Positions 1 through 10,686 are shown, numbered from the stretch's first letter. The stretch is 64,000 nucleotides of DNA from Sphingobacterium bovisgrunnientis (GCF_009829085.1 NZ_WUQY01000001.1:124001-188000); one strand, 5' to 3'. Made by a program: numbers and translations. Notes: generated by a model not told the origin, from the letters alone.

Positions 1-2874
1 GGAATTAGTTATAAAAATCAGGTCACTGCAACAGAACGATTTGAAATGAAACAGTTAGAGAGCATGACTGTCACTTCAATAGAGAGTGGATTGCAAGGAC
101 GATTAGCAAATGTGGATATCATAACTAGTGCTGATCCAGGGGCTAGGAGTTCTATTCGTATTCGAGGTACGACTTCATTGAATGCTAACTCTGAACCATT
201 AATTGTGGTAGATGGTGTTCCATATCCAACGACTATAGCTGATGATTTTAACTTCTCGACAGCTAATGATGAGGATTTTGGTGCATTGATAAATATTTCA
301 CCGAACGATATAGAATCTATAGAAGTTTTAAAGGATGCGGCTGCAACAGCAATTTGGGGTTCTAGAGGAGCTAACGGTGTTTTATTATTTACGACAAAGA
401 AGGGACGCCGTGGAAAAACACAATTCTCTTTTTCTTCAAAATTGAACCTGCGCAAAGAAGCGGAAACTATTCCTATGCTCGATGGAGGGCAATATGTATC
501 AATGGTACAAGATGCGCTATGGAACACAGTTAATGATTTAGGATTTAAAAATGCAACATCCTATCTCAATATGCTGTATAATACAAATGAAATAAAATAT
601 GATCCAGACTGGAACTACTTTAATGAATACAATCAAAACACAAATTGGTTAGATAAAGTGACGCAATTGGGGCATGTTGAGGACAATTCACTAGCGATTA
701 GTGGGGGGGGTGATAAAGCAATATATCGTGTGTCATTAGGATATTTAAACGATGTTGGGACGACGAAAGGAATGAAGAGTCAGCGCTATAGTGCATTGAT
801 TAGTGTTAACTATAAGTTCTCAAACAAATTTAATATCAATGCGGATATGAATTATTCTAGAGCATCTAGAAATAGCAATTGGACAGGTTCGGGCGTAGCA
901 GCTCCACGTGGAATGGCTATGCGTAAGATGCCAAATATGAGTCCGTTTGTGATTGATGAGGATGGAAATTATACAGATCAATATTTTACTCCAAGGATAA
1001 ACTTCCAAGGATCATTCGCGGATAATAAAATGTATAACCCCGTGGCAATGGTCAACGAATCTGTTAATGAAACCTCAGAAGAGCAAGGCAGAGTTAATTT
1101 CAGGGGAACTTACGAGATTCAACCTTGGTTACGTTATATCGGAACTGTAGGCTTTTTAACCAAATTAAATAAGAATAATAAATTTCTACCACAATCTGTG
1201 ACTGGGGTAATCTGGACAGATCCATTTTTTAACAGAGGTTCTGATTTAATTTCTGATGGACTTACATTGAATACAGAAAATAAATTCATCTTCAACAAAA
1301 CATACAATCAAATTCATAATATCATAGGGACTCAAATTTTCCAAACCAATGAGTCTAGATCTTTTAGTTATAGTTCAGAGACTTCAGGTAATGCTTCAGA
1401 ATCATTAAGTGATCCGACAGTAGGCTCGGCAGTAGTTGCTATGGGGTCTGGCAATTCATTGAGCCGTAGTGCTGGTACGATTACGAGTTTGTATTATGGT
1501 TTAAAGGATAAATATATTTTAAATGCTATCTACCGATGGGAAGCGAATACTAATATTTCAAAGCAACATAGATGGAAAGGATTTCCTGCTTTTGGTGTGG
1601 CTTGGCAGTTAGGGGAAGAAGATTTTATGAAGCAATTCTCTTTCTTAGACATGGCTAAATTAAGATTCAGTTGGGGACAAAGTGGCAATTCGCCGTCGGG
1701 TTCTTTTGCTTACTTAGGAGTTTTTCAGCCTATTGTACCTGGATACATGGATATGACAGCTATCCGACCTACACGTATCCAATTGGATAATTTGAAATGG
1801 GAAACTGTGACACAAACGGATATTGGTGTTGAATTATCATTCTTTAAAGATCGTTTGCATGTGATGGGGGAAATATACAATCGCTTAACATCGGATTTAT
1901 TACAGAATGATATAACCTTACCTTCTTCTACTGGATTCGGATCAATGAGATTTTTCAATTCAGGAAAAATGGTTAACAAAGGTTGGGAACTGATATTTAG
2001 AGGAGATTTAATTCGTGCCAAGGATTTCAAATTGAGTGCAAATCTAAACTTCTCACGTAATCAAAATGAAATTCTTGAATTACCAGAAAACTTACAGTTC
2101 GAAAACTACAATTTCGGTAATGGAAACTACGCTTCAAAAGTTGTTGAAGGAAATCCTTTAGGCTCATTTTATGGTTATAAATATTTAGGTGTATACCAAA
2201 ATGAGCAAGAAACCTTTGCACGCGATATGGAAAATAATATTATCCATGACTTAGATGGACAGCCTGTCCATGTGCAAAACGGTAATCGTAAAGTATATGC
2301 GGGAGATGCAAAATATCAAGATATGGATGGTAATGGTATCATCAATCAGTATGATATTGTTTACCTAGGAAATGCGATGCCATTATTTACAACAGGTGGT
2401 GGAATTGATATTCGGTATAAAGCATTTACACTGAATACCTTCTTGCATGGTAGATTCGGTCAAAAGGTTGTTAATCAAACACGCATTGAGACAGAAAATA
2501 TGTATGGAAATTCCAACCAGAGTACAGCCGTTCTGCGTAGATGGAGACATGAGGGCGACCAAACTGATATTCCAAGAGCCCTGTATGGCCAAGGCTATAA
2601 TTATTTAGGTTCCGACAGATTTGTTGAGGATGCTTCGTTTGTCAGATTGAAACAAGTTTCATTGCGTTATTCTTTACCTCAATCATTCATCCAACGTATA
2701 GGAGTTACAAAATTTGATGTATTTGGTACAATACAAGATTTATATACATGGACGAACTATTCAGGTCAAGATCCAGAGGTCTCATTGTCAAGTAATATCT
2801 ATATGCTAAGTAGAGATAATGCGAATACACCTAGACCTAGAACATTCGCATTTGGAATTTTAGCAAATTTTTAA
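1..2874 (+). CDS. SusC/RagA-type TonB-linked outer-membrane protein, 5' partial
   Basis: Outer-membrane TonB-dependent transporter expected to import oligosaccharides with the SusD lipoprotein encoded 10 bp downstream. The frame is open from base 1, so the signal peptide and the N-terminal carboxypeptidase-regulatory-like domain lie outside the window; the ATG at 46 is internal to the plug domain. Visible signs are the plug motifs RIRGTTSLNANSEPLIVVDG and, near bases 319-408, the canonical SusC signature SIEVLKDAAATAIWGSRGAN, followed by a long beta-barrel rich in Tyr, Asn and Gly. The protein ends in a terminal Phe, typical of BAM-recognised barrels. A run of eight G occurs at 703-710 in an SGGGDKA segment. 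The family assignment is firm; the transported glycan is unknown. Confidence 0.95.
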   Translation, partial: GISYKNQVTATERFEMKQLESMTVTSIESGLQGRLANVDIITSADPGARSSIRIRGTTSLNANSEPLIVVDGVPYPTTIADDFNFSTANDEDFGALINISPNDIESIEVLKDAAATAIWGSRGANGVLLFTTKKGRRGKTQFSFSSKLNLRKEAETIPMLDGGQYVSMVQDALWNTVNDLGFKNATSYLNMLYNTNEIKYDPDWNYFNEYNQNTNWLDKVTQLGHVEDNSLAISGGGDKAIYRVSLGYLNDVGTTKGMKSQRYSALISVNYKFSNKFNINADMNYSRASRNSNWTGSGVAAPRGMAMRKMPNMSPFVIDEDGNYTDQYFTPRINFQGSFADNKMYNPVAMVNESVNETSEEQGRVNFRGTYEIQPWLRYIGTVGFLTKLNKNNKFLPQSVTGVIWTDPFFNRGSDLISDGLTLNTENKFIFNKTYNQIHNIIGTQIFQTNESRSFSYSSETSGNASESLSDPTVGSAVVAMGSGNSLSRSAGTITSLYYGLKDKYILNAIYRWEANTNISKQHRWKGFPAFGVAWQLGEEDFMKQFSFLDMAKLRFSWGQSGNSPSGSFAYLGVFQPIVPGYMDMTAIRPTRIQLDNLKWETVTQTDIGVELSFFKDRLHVMGEIYNRLTSDLLQNDITLPSSTGFGSMRFFNSGKMVNKGWELIFRGDLIRAKDFKLSANLNFSRNQNEILELPENLQFENYNFGNGNYASKVVEGNPLGSFYGYKYLGVYQNEQETFARDMENNIIHDLDGQPVHVQNGNRKVYAGDAKYQDMDGNGIINQYDIVYLGNAMPLFTTGGGIDIRYKAFTLNTFLHGRFGQKVVNQTRIETENMYGNSNQSTAVLRRWRHEGDQTDIPRALYGQGYNYLGSDRFVEDASFVRLKQVSLRYSLPQSFIQRIGVTKFDVFGTIQDLYTWTNYSGQDPEVSLSSNIYMLSRDNANTPRPRTFAFGILANF

Positions 2875-2884
2875 AGTTTAAGAT

Positions 2885-4351
2885 ATGAAAAAACTACTCT
2901 ATATGTGCGTGTCAATGTTGGTATTAATCACTACATCGTGCAATAAATGGTTAGATGTATTACCGCCAAATGAACAGATTACAGATAAATACTGGACCAC
3001 CAAGGAGGAGGTGGAAGCAGTATTGGGCTCAGCATACGTTAGTTTACAAAAGTCTGTAAATACTATGTTGGTTTGGGGAGAAGCACGTGGAAATATGTTG
3101 TCCCTTGGTGGATTTTTTAACAATGATTTAGTCATGTTTAAGAATTTGACACTGTTACCTTCAAATACATTAGTTAAGTGGGATTCTTTTTATGAGATCA
3201 TTAATTATTCTAATATGGTCATTAAATATGCTCCAGATGTTGTAGACCGTGATCCTTCATTTAATGTTGCGGTAATGCAATCCTTTCAATCAGAAGCTTA
3301 TTATTTAAGAGCATTAAGCTATTTCTACTTAGTAAGAAATTTTGGAGAAGTACCACTAATTACTGAGCCCTATATGAATGATTCGCAGAGGTACGAGAAA
3401 GCTAAATCATCCCAAGAAGAAATATATGCACAAATCATAGCTGATTTATCTATAGCTGCACAAAATAGTAAAGATACGTGGCCAACAGTATGGGAAACTA
3501 AAGGAAGATCTACTTCTAATTCCATACAAGCATTATTAGCAGATGTCTATTTGTGGATGGAAGAATATGATAAGGCAATTATTGCTTGTAACAATGTGTT
3601 AGAATCGGGCAGAGTTGGTCTGATTCAGGGAGTAGTGAATGGAAAAAATAATTGGTTCACGATGTTTAATCCAGGGAATTCAAATGAAAGCATTTTCGAA
3701 GTACAATTTGATTTTACAAAAAATCAAACGAACAATTTCTTGTCAATATTTGGTAGTTCCAATAATTGGATAATTTCTCAATATGGCGTCCGTTTATTTC
3801 AAGAAAATCTTGAAGATGTCCGCGGTGCAGGAGCTTCTTATTCGAACTCAGATTACAAATTGTGGAAATATATTGGTGCAGAAGGAGGCACTACAATAGC
3901 TAGGCCTCAGAGTGATCAAAATTGGATCATTTATCGTATGGCAGATATTTATTTAATGAAAGCAGAGGCGTTGATTATGAAGGGGCAAAGCTCCTATCCA
4001 GCAGCGATGGAATTGATAAATGATATTCGTACGCGAGCGCAGATATCTAGGCCATTAGCTATTAGCGAATCTCAAATCGATATGTTGGATATGGTGCTTC
4101 AAGAGCGAGCAAAAGAATTCGTTGGAGAAGGTAAGAGATGGTATGATTTATTAAGAATTGCTAAGAGAAATTCATACGAGTATAAAGAATACCTAATAAC
4201 AGAGGTTTTGCAAGGAATATCTGGAGGATCAGCTCCTGTAATTCGATCAATATTGTTGAATGAAAACGCTCATTATCTCCCAATTCATCAGGATGAAATT
4301 CGATACAACACATTGTTAGAACAGAATCCATACTATGCACCACTTAATTAA
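2885..4351 (+). CDS. SusD/RagB-family nutrient-binding outer-membrane lipoprotein
   Basis: Surface lipoprotein that captures glycan and caps the upstream SusC barrel. The signal peptide ends in a lipobox with Cys19 (ITTSC), so the mature protein is lipid-anchored. At 488 residues it has normal SusD length. The middle is alpha-helical and TPR-like, with AEAYYLRALSYFYLVRNFG-type sequence (residues about 135-155). The C-terminus carries the usual SusD end pattern, with YLPIHQDEIRYN and then QNPYY. It follows the SusC stop by 10 bp and precedes the fasciclin gene by 8 bp, so the genes are almost certainly cotranscribed. Ligand specificity cannot be read from the sequence. Confidence 0.95.
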   Translation: MKKLLYMCVSMLVLITTSCNKWLDVLPPNEQITDKYWTTKEEVEAVLGSAYVSLQKSVNTMLVWGEARGNMLSLGGFFNNDLVMFKNLTLLPSNTLVKWDSFYEIINYSNMVIKYAPDVVDRDPSFNVAVMQSFQSEAYYLRALSYFYLVRNFGEVPLITEPYMNDSQRYEKAKSSQEEIYAQIIADLSIAAQNSKDTWPTVWETKGRSTSNSIQALLADVYLWMEEYDKAIIACNNVLESGRVGLIQGVVNGKNNWFTMFNPGNSNESIFEVQFDFTKNQTNNFLSIFGSSNNWIISQYGVRLFQENLEDVRGAGASYSNSDYKLWKYIGAEGGTTIARPQSDQNWIIYRMADIYLMKAEALIMKGQSSYPAAMELINDIRTRAQISRPLAISESQIDMLDMVLQERAKEFVGEGKRWYDLLRIAKRNSYEYKEYLITEVLQGISGGSAPVIRSILLNENAHYLPIHQDEIRYNTLLEQNPYYAPLN

Positions 4352-4359
4352 CGATAATT

Positions 4360-5979
4360 ATGGAAAGAATAAGAAATAACATCCGATCATTTCACTTTGT
4401 TTTATTGTTACTAAATATAATTTTCTTTTTCTCATGTAAAGATGCGTATGAGGATAAGACTTACATGGCATTTGAAGAAAAACCTATCGCATTATTGCTT
4501 CAGGAAGATCCTGACAATAAATATTCCATGTGGATAGATGTACTTCGTAAAGCTGAACTTTTTAGCACTTTAAATTTAAACACTACCTATACATTTTTTG
4601 CCCCGATAAATTCAGGTGTCGAGAAATACTTAGCTAAATTGAATATTACTTCTGTGGATCAATTATCAAAAGAAGACGCTAATTACTTAGTTAAGTATCA
4701 CCTTATTCCTAATGTAAAAGTTGATCTAGCACAATTTCAGAGTGGAGCTATAGATAATTTAACGAGTACAAATGATAATTTATTTATTGACTTTAGAGAG
4801 GGTGGACTCGAATCAATATATCTCAATGGTGTGTCAAGATTTAATAGGTTTGATATTCAGGCGACTAACGGTATTATACATAGTATTGATGAAGTGTTAG
4901 AACCACTCACTGCCTCAATATTTAAAAAACTTAGCGATTCAAGATACAGCATTTTCGAACAAGCTGTAAAAGCGACTGGCTTAGATCAAGTATTGGACCA
5001 AATATACGTAGAGGCTGTAGATGAGTTTGGTAAACCTTACCAGCAGCGATTTAGGTATACGACTTTCGTTGTGCCAAATGAAGTTTATTTACAACAAGGT
5101 ATAAGATCATTTGAGGATTTGGTTCAAAAAGTTGGAAGTACTGTAGGTGCTGACTATAAAGAACAAAACAATCCTGTTTATAAATACACCGCTTATCATA
5201 TTTTGCCTATGATGAAATCCTATTCTGATTTGGGAAAATTTCCTACTGGTACAACCACGATGAATATGGAAACATTAGCGACAAATGAGTTGATGCAAAT
5301 ATCTGAAGGTAATGCTTCATTAATTATTAATCCGGATGCTACTACCTCACAACATATTAATATTATTAAGACGAATATTATTGCAAAGAATGGTGTTTTG
5401 CACGAAGTAGATAATTGGATGCCAGTTTTTGTACCAGAGAGAGTAATGGTAATTTGGGAATTTACGAACAATCCGGAAGTTGCAGCAAATGTTACATCCT
5501 TTCAAAACGGATCGTTAGGTTCGCAGTATAACAAGACATTTTCTGCAAATGAATTATCTAGCATTGTGTGGCAATCTGTACCCGAAACTAAATCAGATGT
5601 ATTGATTTACCGTAATGCAAGATCTGCAGATGGTATATATTACTCGGGTGTAAGGAATTACGATCACTTTAGAGTCACCTTAGGTGAATCGGGATGGATT
5701 CAAATGCAAACACCAACCATTATAAAAGGTAAATACAGGTTGACTTATGTATGGCCAAGTCCTAGAGCAACATCCAATACTGGAATATGTTCGTTCATAA
5801 TAGATAACCAAGAAATACATCCACGACTGGTAATTTCAAATACCTCGGCGGATGCTAAACGTACACAGGTGATTGGAACAGTAGATTTCCCTGAAACTAC
5901 ATCGCACACATTTAGAGTATTGTCTTTAGATGGTAAATTAATCACAATGGACTATCTACAATTTGATCCTATTGATTAA
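4360..5979 (+). CDS. fasciclin (FAS1) domain lipoprotein with C-terminal beta-rich domain
   Basis: Predicted lipoprotein, with a signal peptide and Cys26 after IIFFFSC. Two FAS1-like repeats are indicated by the characteristic end motifs NGIIHSIDEVLEP (starting at residue 170) and KNGVLHEVDNWMP (residues 343-355), each preceded by a TFFAPINS- or TTFVVPNE-like strand. From about residue 365 to 539 a different beta-rich region follows, with YRLTYVWPSP and a final FRVLSLDGKLITMDYLQFDP; it resembles a carbohydrate-binding-type sandwich, but I cannot name the family. FAS1 domains mediate adhesion and are recurrent accessory genes in SusCD loci. An extra surface glycan-binding protein is the likeliest role; this is inferred from context. 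Confidence 0.85.
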   Translation: MERIRNNIRSFHFVLLLLNIIFFFSCKDAYEDKTYMAFEEKPIALLLQEDPDNKYSMWIDVLRKAELFSTLNLNTTYTFFAPINSGVEKYLAKLNITSVDQLSKEDANYLVKYHLIPNVKVDLAQFQSGAIDNLTSTNDNLFIDFREGGLESIYLNGVSRFNRFDIQATNGIIHSIDEVLEPLTASIFKKLSDSRYSIFEQAVKATGLDQVLDQIYVEAVDEFGKPYQQRFRYTTFVVPNEVYLQQGIRSFEDLVQKVGSTVGADYKEQNNPVYKYTAYHILPMMKSYSDLGKFPTGTTTMNMETLATNELMQISEGNASLIINPDATTSQHINIIKTNIIAKNGVLHEVDNWMPVFVPERVMVIWEFTNNPEVAANVTSFQNGSLGSQYNKTFSANELSSIVWQSVPETKSDVLIYRNARSADGIYYSGVRNYDHFRVTLGESGWIQMQTPTIIKGKYRLTYVWPSPRATSNTGICSFIIDNQEIHPRLVISNTSADAKRTQVIGTVDFPETTSHTFRVLSLDGKLITMDYLQFDPID

Positions 5980-5991
5980 AAAATTAAAACT

Positions 5992-7557
5992 ATGAAAAAT
6001 ATTGTTTTACTATGGACTGCCTTATTCATGTTGTTATTCATGGGGTGTCAAAAGAAATGGTCAGATCATTACAGTTTATCCGATTCAGGGAGTGTATCAT
6101 CACCGCTTAGCTTATTGGAGTATCTCAAATCTAAACCAGAATATTCAAAATTCGTAGCAAAATTGGCGGAGCATGGTTTAGATAAGGAATTGGAAAGAGA
6201 TCAATCCTTAACAGTTTGGGTCGTAAATAATGAAAGTATGAACCAACTCTCGTCATTAGGCTATGATGAAGATTATATACTAAAATTTCATTTAAATAAC
6301 TTGGTTTTTGATAAGAACAAACTTAAAACAGGTCTCAGATTAATGACATTAAATGGGAAATATCTCACTGTTAATATTGATGAAGAACAAATAAGAATTA
6401 GTGATGGTACAATAGTGAAGGGAAACCAACTGTGCAAAAATGGAGTAGTTCATGAAATCAATAAGTTATTGAAGCCCGACGTAAGTATTTACGATTATCT
6501 TGAAGGATTAGATAATAGTTATTCTATCATTCGTGATACGATCTTGGCAATGAATGATACAATTTTCGACATAGAAAATAGCGTACCTATAGGTGTGGAT
6601 AGAACTGGTAATACCTTGTACGATTCTGTGTTCGTTGTTACTAATCCAATTTTTCAACGCGCGAATATAATGTCGGAATTTGATAATGTGACCATGTTTT
6701 TGCCAAATAATGAAGTGATGGAAGATTGTTTTAATAATCTTGGGCAGTTATATAGTCAATTTGGAAAGGCTTTTCTCAAAGCGGATTCTCAAATAGCATA
6801 CAATTGGATTAAAGAAGCGATTTTCTACAACCGAATAATAGAAGATTATGGGGCAGGTGATATTACATCAGCATATGGCAGATTATGGAAACCAACAGTA
6901 CAACAAGTAGATCCAAATTATTTACGGATGAGTAATGGACGAATCTATAATATTAATAAGCTTAAAATTCCAAACAATGTACATATACGAATGATTAAGC
7001 AACTTTTTCATTACTATGAATATGTGCCAGAAGACGAAAAGCCAAATCTTTTTAAAATGTATAATGTTACTTCCATTGGCCCTGTAGATAGAGATAAAGT
7101 AACCTTTGCAAGCTTAGGTATAAGTCTTACGTATAGAGTTTTACAGTTTCAGGGTAATAGAGACGATGGATTACCAGCAGCATTAGATTTTACAGCGCTT
7201 ATGTTAGAAACGACACCTTCAGGAGAAACTAAGCATAAGGTAGTGGAAGTTCCTCCAGGAGAATACAATTTATACATGGGATTTAGAGCCTCTTCTCACC
7301 CTTATGTCAACATATATTTCAACGATCAATTGGTGCGAGGTGGATTAAATGTAAGCCAGTCAAATCCATGGAATTATGATAGAAATACAAATACAAGTCC
7401 ATCCAATTATAATGGTTGGGGAGGGTTGGTTGGTGTGGTAAATATTGCTGGCGATCAAATGTCATCATTTAGAATTAAAATTGAGTATTCATCTGGTACC
7501 ACCGAGACGCTACAACCTTACCATTGGACACTAGTTCCGACTGTAAATAATTATTAA
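5992..7557 (+). CDS. fasciclin (FAS1) domain lipoprotein, second copy
   Basis: Predicted lipoprotein (lipobox FMGC, Cys19), 521 residues, 12 bp after a similarly built gene. FAS1-type end motifs are NGVVHEINKLLKP (from N150) and a weaker NGRIYNINKLKIP (from N315), the second preceded by TMFLPNNEVM. The last 150 or so residues form a beta-rich module with PPGEYNLYMGFRAS and YVNIYFNDQLV, like a ligand-binding sandwich domain. Its N-terminal half is closer to a single clear FAS1 domain than the upstream paralogue, and the two are strongly diverged. It probably acts at the cell surface with the flanking SusCD pairs. The exact ligand is unknown. Confidence 0.82.
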   Translation: MKNIVLLWTALFMLLFMGCQKKWSDHYSLSDSGSVSSPLSLLEYLKSKPEYSKFVAKLAEHGLDKELERDQSLTVWVVNNESMNQLSSLGYDEDYILKFHLNNLVFDKNKLKTGLRLMTLNGKYLTVNIDEEQIRISDGTIVKGNQLCKNGVVHEINKLLKPDVSIYDYLEGLDNSYSIIRDTILAMNDTIFDIENSVPIGVDRTGNTLYDSVFVVTNPIFQRANIMSEFDNVTMFLPNNEVMEDCFNNLGQLYSQFGKAFLKADSQIAYNWIKEAIFYNRIIEDYGAGDITSAYGRLWKPTVQQVDPNYLRMSNGRIYNINKLKIPNNVHIRMIKQLFHYYEYVPEDEKPNLFKMYNVTSIGPVDRDKVTFASLGISLTYRVLQFQGNRDDGLPAALDFTALMLETTPSGETKHKVVEVPPGEYNLYMGFRASSHPYVNIYFNDQLVRGGLNVSQSNPWNYDRNTNTSPSNYNGWGGLVGVVNIAGDQMSSFRIKIEYSSGTTETLQPYHWTLVPTVNNY

Positions 7558-7575
7558 TGCAAAAAGATAGATCAC

Positions 7576-10500
7576 ATGATAAATAATGCGAAATGCGTAT
7601 ATAAAATAATTTTAACCGCTGTTTTCATATTTGGGGTATTTACACTTTATGGGCAATCCTCTATAAAAGGGAAAATATTAAATGCCCATGATAAAAAACC
7701 GATTCAGTTTGCAGTAGTTTCAATTATAAATTCAAACCTTACAATTCAAACCGATGCAGAGGGGAAGTTTGAATTTAAGGATCTTAAAGAGAAACCATCG
7801 TCTATAAGGGTATGGAGTCCTGGATTTTATGAGTCAGTCATAGATGTATTGAATAGATCAACCTTTGAAATTTTGCTTATTTCTGAAGGCAAATCAAAAT
7901 TTGATAATATCATAGATGGAACATTTTCTAAAAAAAATTCGTCATACTTAAGAGATTATGATTTTAGATCAGGAGCTATTTCATTAGATAATATATTAAA
8001 TGGCGAATTCACAGGATTGCGTGTTACTAATAAAAGTGGAATGGTGTCTGAGGGTGCAAGCATAAATTATAGAGGTGTACGTTCGTTTGAAGCAGATAAT
8101 TCACCATTAATCGTTGTGGATGGTATGCCTTATTTACCTGATAATACAAATTCTCCAATAATAGGTGCCTATTCAAAAAGTGCTTTAAATTTTCTGAATG
8201 TAAATGATATAAAATCAGTTCGTCTTTTAAATGGAGCAGAGGCGGCTAAATATGGTTCTCTAAGTTCTAATGGAGTCTTATACGTTGAAACATCTTCGGC
8301 AAGTGATATGGAGACTGTGATAGAATTCAAGGGTAGCTATGGAATAGCGCATAACTATAAATCAATACCTGTTTTAGGGATCAGTGATTATAAAAATTAT
8401 TTAGGTAATGTGGGGATGACTGTTTATGATGATATGTCCCAATTACTAAATAGATTCCCATTTTTGCGAGATGATCCTAACTATTATTATAACTATTTGT
8501 ACAATAATAATTCGAATTGGCAAGATTTAATATATAGAAATGCATTCGTAACAGATAATCATTTGAGAGTAAAAGGAGGTGATGCTGTAGCAAAATATGA
8601 CTTGTCCATTGGTGTTTTAAATCAAAATGGCACACTTGATAAAACTTCTAACACACGATATAGTACACGTCTCAACTCACAGATTGCATTTGGTAGTAAG
8701 TTTGATTTACATACTTCTGTTGGTCTAAGCTACACAAATGCTCGTGTACAAGAGCAAGGACTTTTAGAAGCTACCAATCCCTTATTGTCTGCCATGAAAC
8801 GTGCCCCTGTTTTGGCGGCTTATAAGAAAGATAGTGAGAATAATCTTTTACCTGAATTTGATGAAATTCATTCTTTTGGAGTCACTAATCCTGTAGCTTT
8901 ACTTCATACTGGAGATGTTACCTCGGATATGGTTGATGTATTTCTTAATTCAAAACTTACCTACAAAATATCGCCTGATTTACATTTGAATGGAACATTT
9001 GGCTTAATTTCCAATTATGCAAGGCAAACAGTTTTTATCCCAGGATTATCAAATAGGACTATTGCTCCATTAGAAAATGGTATAGCATTAAATACTGCCC
9101 GAGCTGGAGCTGGTCGTAATAGTAATATTTATTTAGGAAGTAATCTGATACATAGTAAATTTTTGAATGTAGATGGCTTCAAATTCGGTGTAGGCGCTAA
9201 TGCCATTATATCAAGAGGAGAATACGATGCTGGACAAGGAAGAAATACAAGTTCTGACTTTTACCGTACGTTAGCCTATGTTAATGCGGCAGGACGTAAA
9301 TTTTGGGGATATAACGAATCTTGGAATTGGTTAAATATGTATGCAATATCATCTTACAATATTAATAATCATGTCGAGATTGATGGTACATTGAATGTGG
9401 ATGGAAGTTCTATTTCAGGTAGCACCACTAATCGTTTTGGGATTTTTCCTGCCGTGGATGTTTCCTTTATGCTACACAATTATGGAGCATTGAAAAACAG
9501 TTCTTCTGTGGACAATTTAATATTTAAGATTGGATATTCTCAATTGGGTAATAGCAGATTCTCTTCTAAAATAGGCCAATCTTATTATTCGAGTCAATTA
9601 TATAGACAGTTGGGTGGAATTGTTGTAGGAAATATTCCTAATTCAGATATAAAATGGGAGAAGAATCAAAATCTGCAAGCAAATATAATTTTTTCAGGCT
9701 TAAATCGTCGGCTTAATTTGAATGTTGGCTACTATTATAGTATTTCATCAGATTTATTAAATACAATTCCAGTATCACCTATTGCTGGTATTGACAAGGT
9801 CTATGTAAATGGAGGTCAAATTAATAATCATGGAATAGAAACGGAACTTTCACTAGCAGTATTAAGGACTAATAATTGGGGTATTGATATTTCGGGTAAT
9901 ATTTCCCAGATAAATAGTACTATTGAGAAAATTGTAGGTAATGAAGCATTAATATACCCACAGGATGGTGGGGTTTCAAGAATCAATAAAGTAGGAGAAG
10001 CTCCATTTGCATTTTATGGTCATGAATATTTGGGAGTTATTAGTACTCAATCTGCGGCAACAAATTATAATTTGAAAGATTTTCGAAATCAGTCATTCAC
10101 GGCAGGTGATGCACTATTTAATGATGTTAATAACGACGATGTGATTGATAATGCTGACCGAGTAGCTTTAGGCAGTAGTCTTCCCGAATTTTTTGGAGGA
10201 GCTTCTCTGAATATACGATATAAGAAGTTCGGAATCTGTAGCTATTTTAGTTTTACTAAAGGCAATATGATGTATAATGGATTAAGAAGAAATTCAGAAT
10301 CCCAAAACAGTTATGCAAATCAAACTTTAGCCACATTAAATCGTTGGCAAGCAGATGGACAAATTACAAATATTCCAAAAGCACAATATGGAGATCCAAT
10401 GGAAAATGGTCGATTTTCGAGTAGATGGATAGAAGATGCTTCTTTTTTAAGGTTTGACAATTTCACATTTAATTATAAAGTTGGAAAGGCTAAGTACAAA

Positions 10501-10674
10501 TTTTTGTCAGATTCTGAATGGTATTTGGCAGGGGAGAATATTTTTACTTGGACAAACTATTTAGGATTAGATCCTGTCACGGCATATAGTGCTAATATTC
10601 AAGATTCAGGATTAGATTATGGAAAAATACCAATGCCAAGAACTTTTAGATTAGGGGTCAATATTAAATTATAA
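7576..10674 (+). CDS. SusC/RagA-type TonB-linked outer-membrane protein, divergent plug
   Basis: A complete 1032-residue SusC-like transporter. It has a signal peptide (cleavage after FTLYGQ), a carboxypeptidase-regulatory-like beta domain (residues about 30-98, SIKGKILNAHDKKPIQFAVV), a plug (about 130-250) and a C-terminal beta-barrel ending in Leu (RTFRLGVNIKL). The plug is recognisable from INYRGVRSFEADNSPLIVVDG. The usual VLKDASAAAIYGSRAANGVV signature is changed to RLLNGAEAAKYGSLSSNGVL, and the following TTKKG is replaced by ETSSAS. This may be an accessory or specialised transporter. It pairs with the SusD 12 bp downstream and lies in the same run as the first SusCD pair. Confidence 0.93.
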   Translation: MINNAKCVYKIILTAVFIFGVFTLYGQSSIKGKILNAHDKKPIQFAVVSIINSNLTIQTDAEGKFEFKDLKEKPSSIRVWSPGFYESVIDVLNRSTFEILLISEGKSKFDNIIDGTFSKKNSSYLRDYDFRSGAISLDNILNGEFTGLRVTNKSGMVSEGASINYRGVRSFEADNSPLIVVDGMPYLPDNTNSPIIGAYSKSALNFLNVNDIKSVRLLNGAEAAKYGSLSSNGVLYVETSSASDMETVIEFKGSYGIAHNYKSIPVLGISDYKNYLGNVGMTVYDDMSQLLNRFPFLRDDPNYYYNYLYNNNSNWQDLIYRNAFVTDNHLRVKGGDAVAKYDLSIGVLNQNGTLDKTSNTRYSTRLNSQIAFGSKFDLHTSVGLSYTNARVQEQGLLEATNPLLSAMKRAPVLAAYKKDSENNLLPEFDEIHSFGVTNPVALLHTGDVTSDMVDVFLNSKLTYKISPDLHLNGTFGLISNYARQTVFIPGLSNRTIAPLENGIALNTARAGAGRNSNIYLGSNLIHSKFLNVDGFKFGVGANAIISRGEYDAGQGRNTSSDFYRTLAYVNAAGRKFWGYNESWNWLNMYAISSYNINNHVEIDGTLNVDGSSISGSTTNRFGIFPAVDVSFMLHNYGALKNSSSVDNLIFKIGYSQLGNSRFSSKIGQSYYSSQLYRQLGGIVVGNIPNSDIKWEKNQNLQANIIFSGLNRRLNLNVGYYYSISSDLLNTIPVSPIAGIDKVYVNGGQINNHGIETELSLAVLRTNNWGIDISGNISQINSTIEKIVGNEALIYPQDGGVSRINKVGEAPFAFYGHEYLGVISTQSAATNYNLKDFRNQSFTAGDALFNDVNNDDVIDNADRVALGSSLPEFFGGASLNIRYKKFGICSYFSFTKGNMMYNGLRRNSESQNSYANQTLATLNRWQADGQITNIPKAQYGDPMENGRFSSRWIEDASFLRFDNFTFNYKVGKAKYKFLSDSEWYLAGENIFTWTNYLGLDPVTAYSANIQDSGLDYGKIPMPRTFRLGVNIKL

Positions 10675-10686
10675 GCAGAAAATTTT

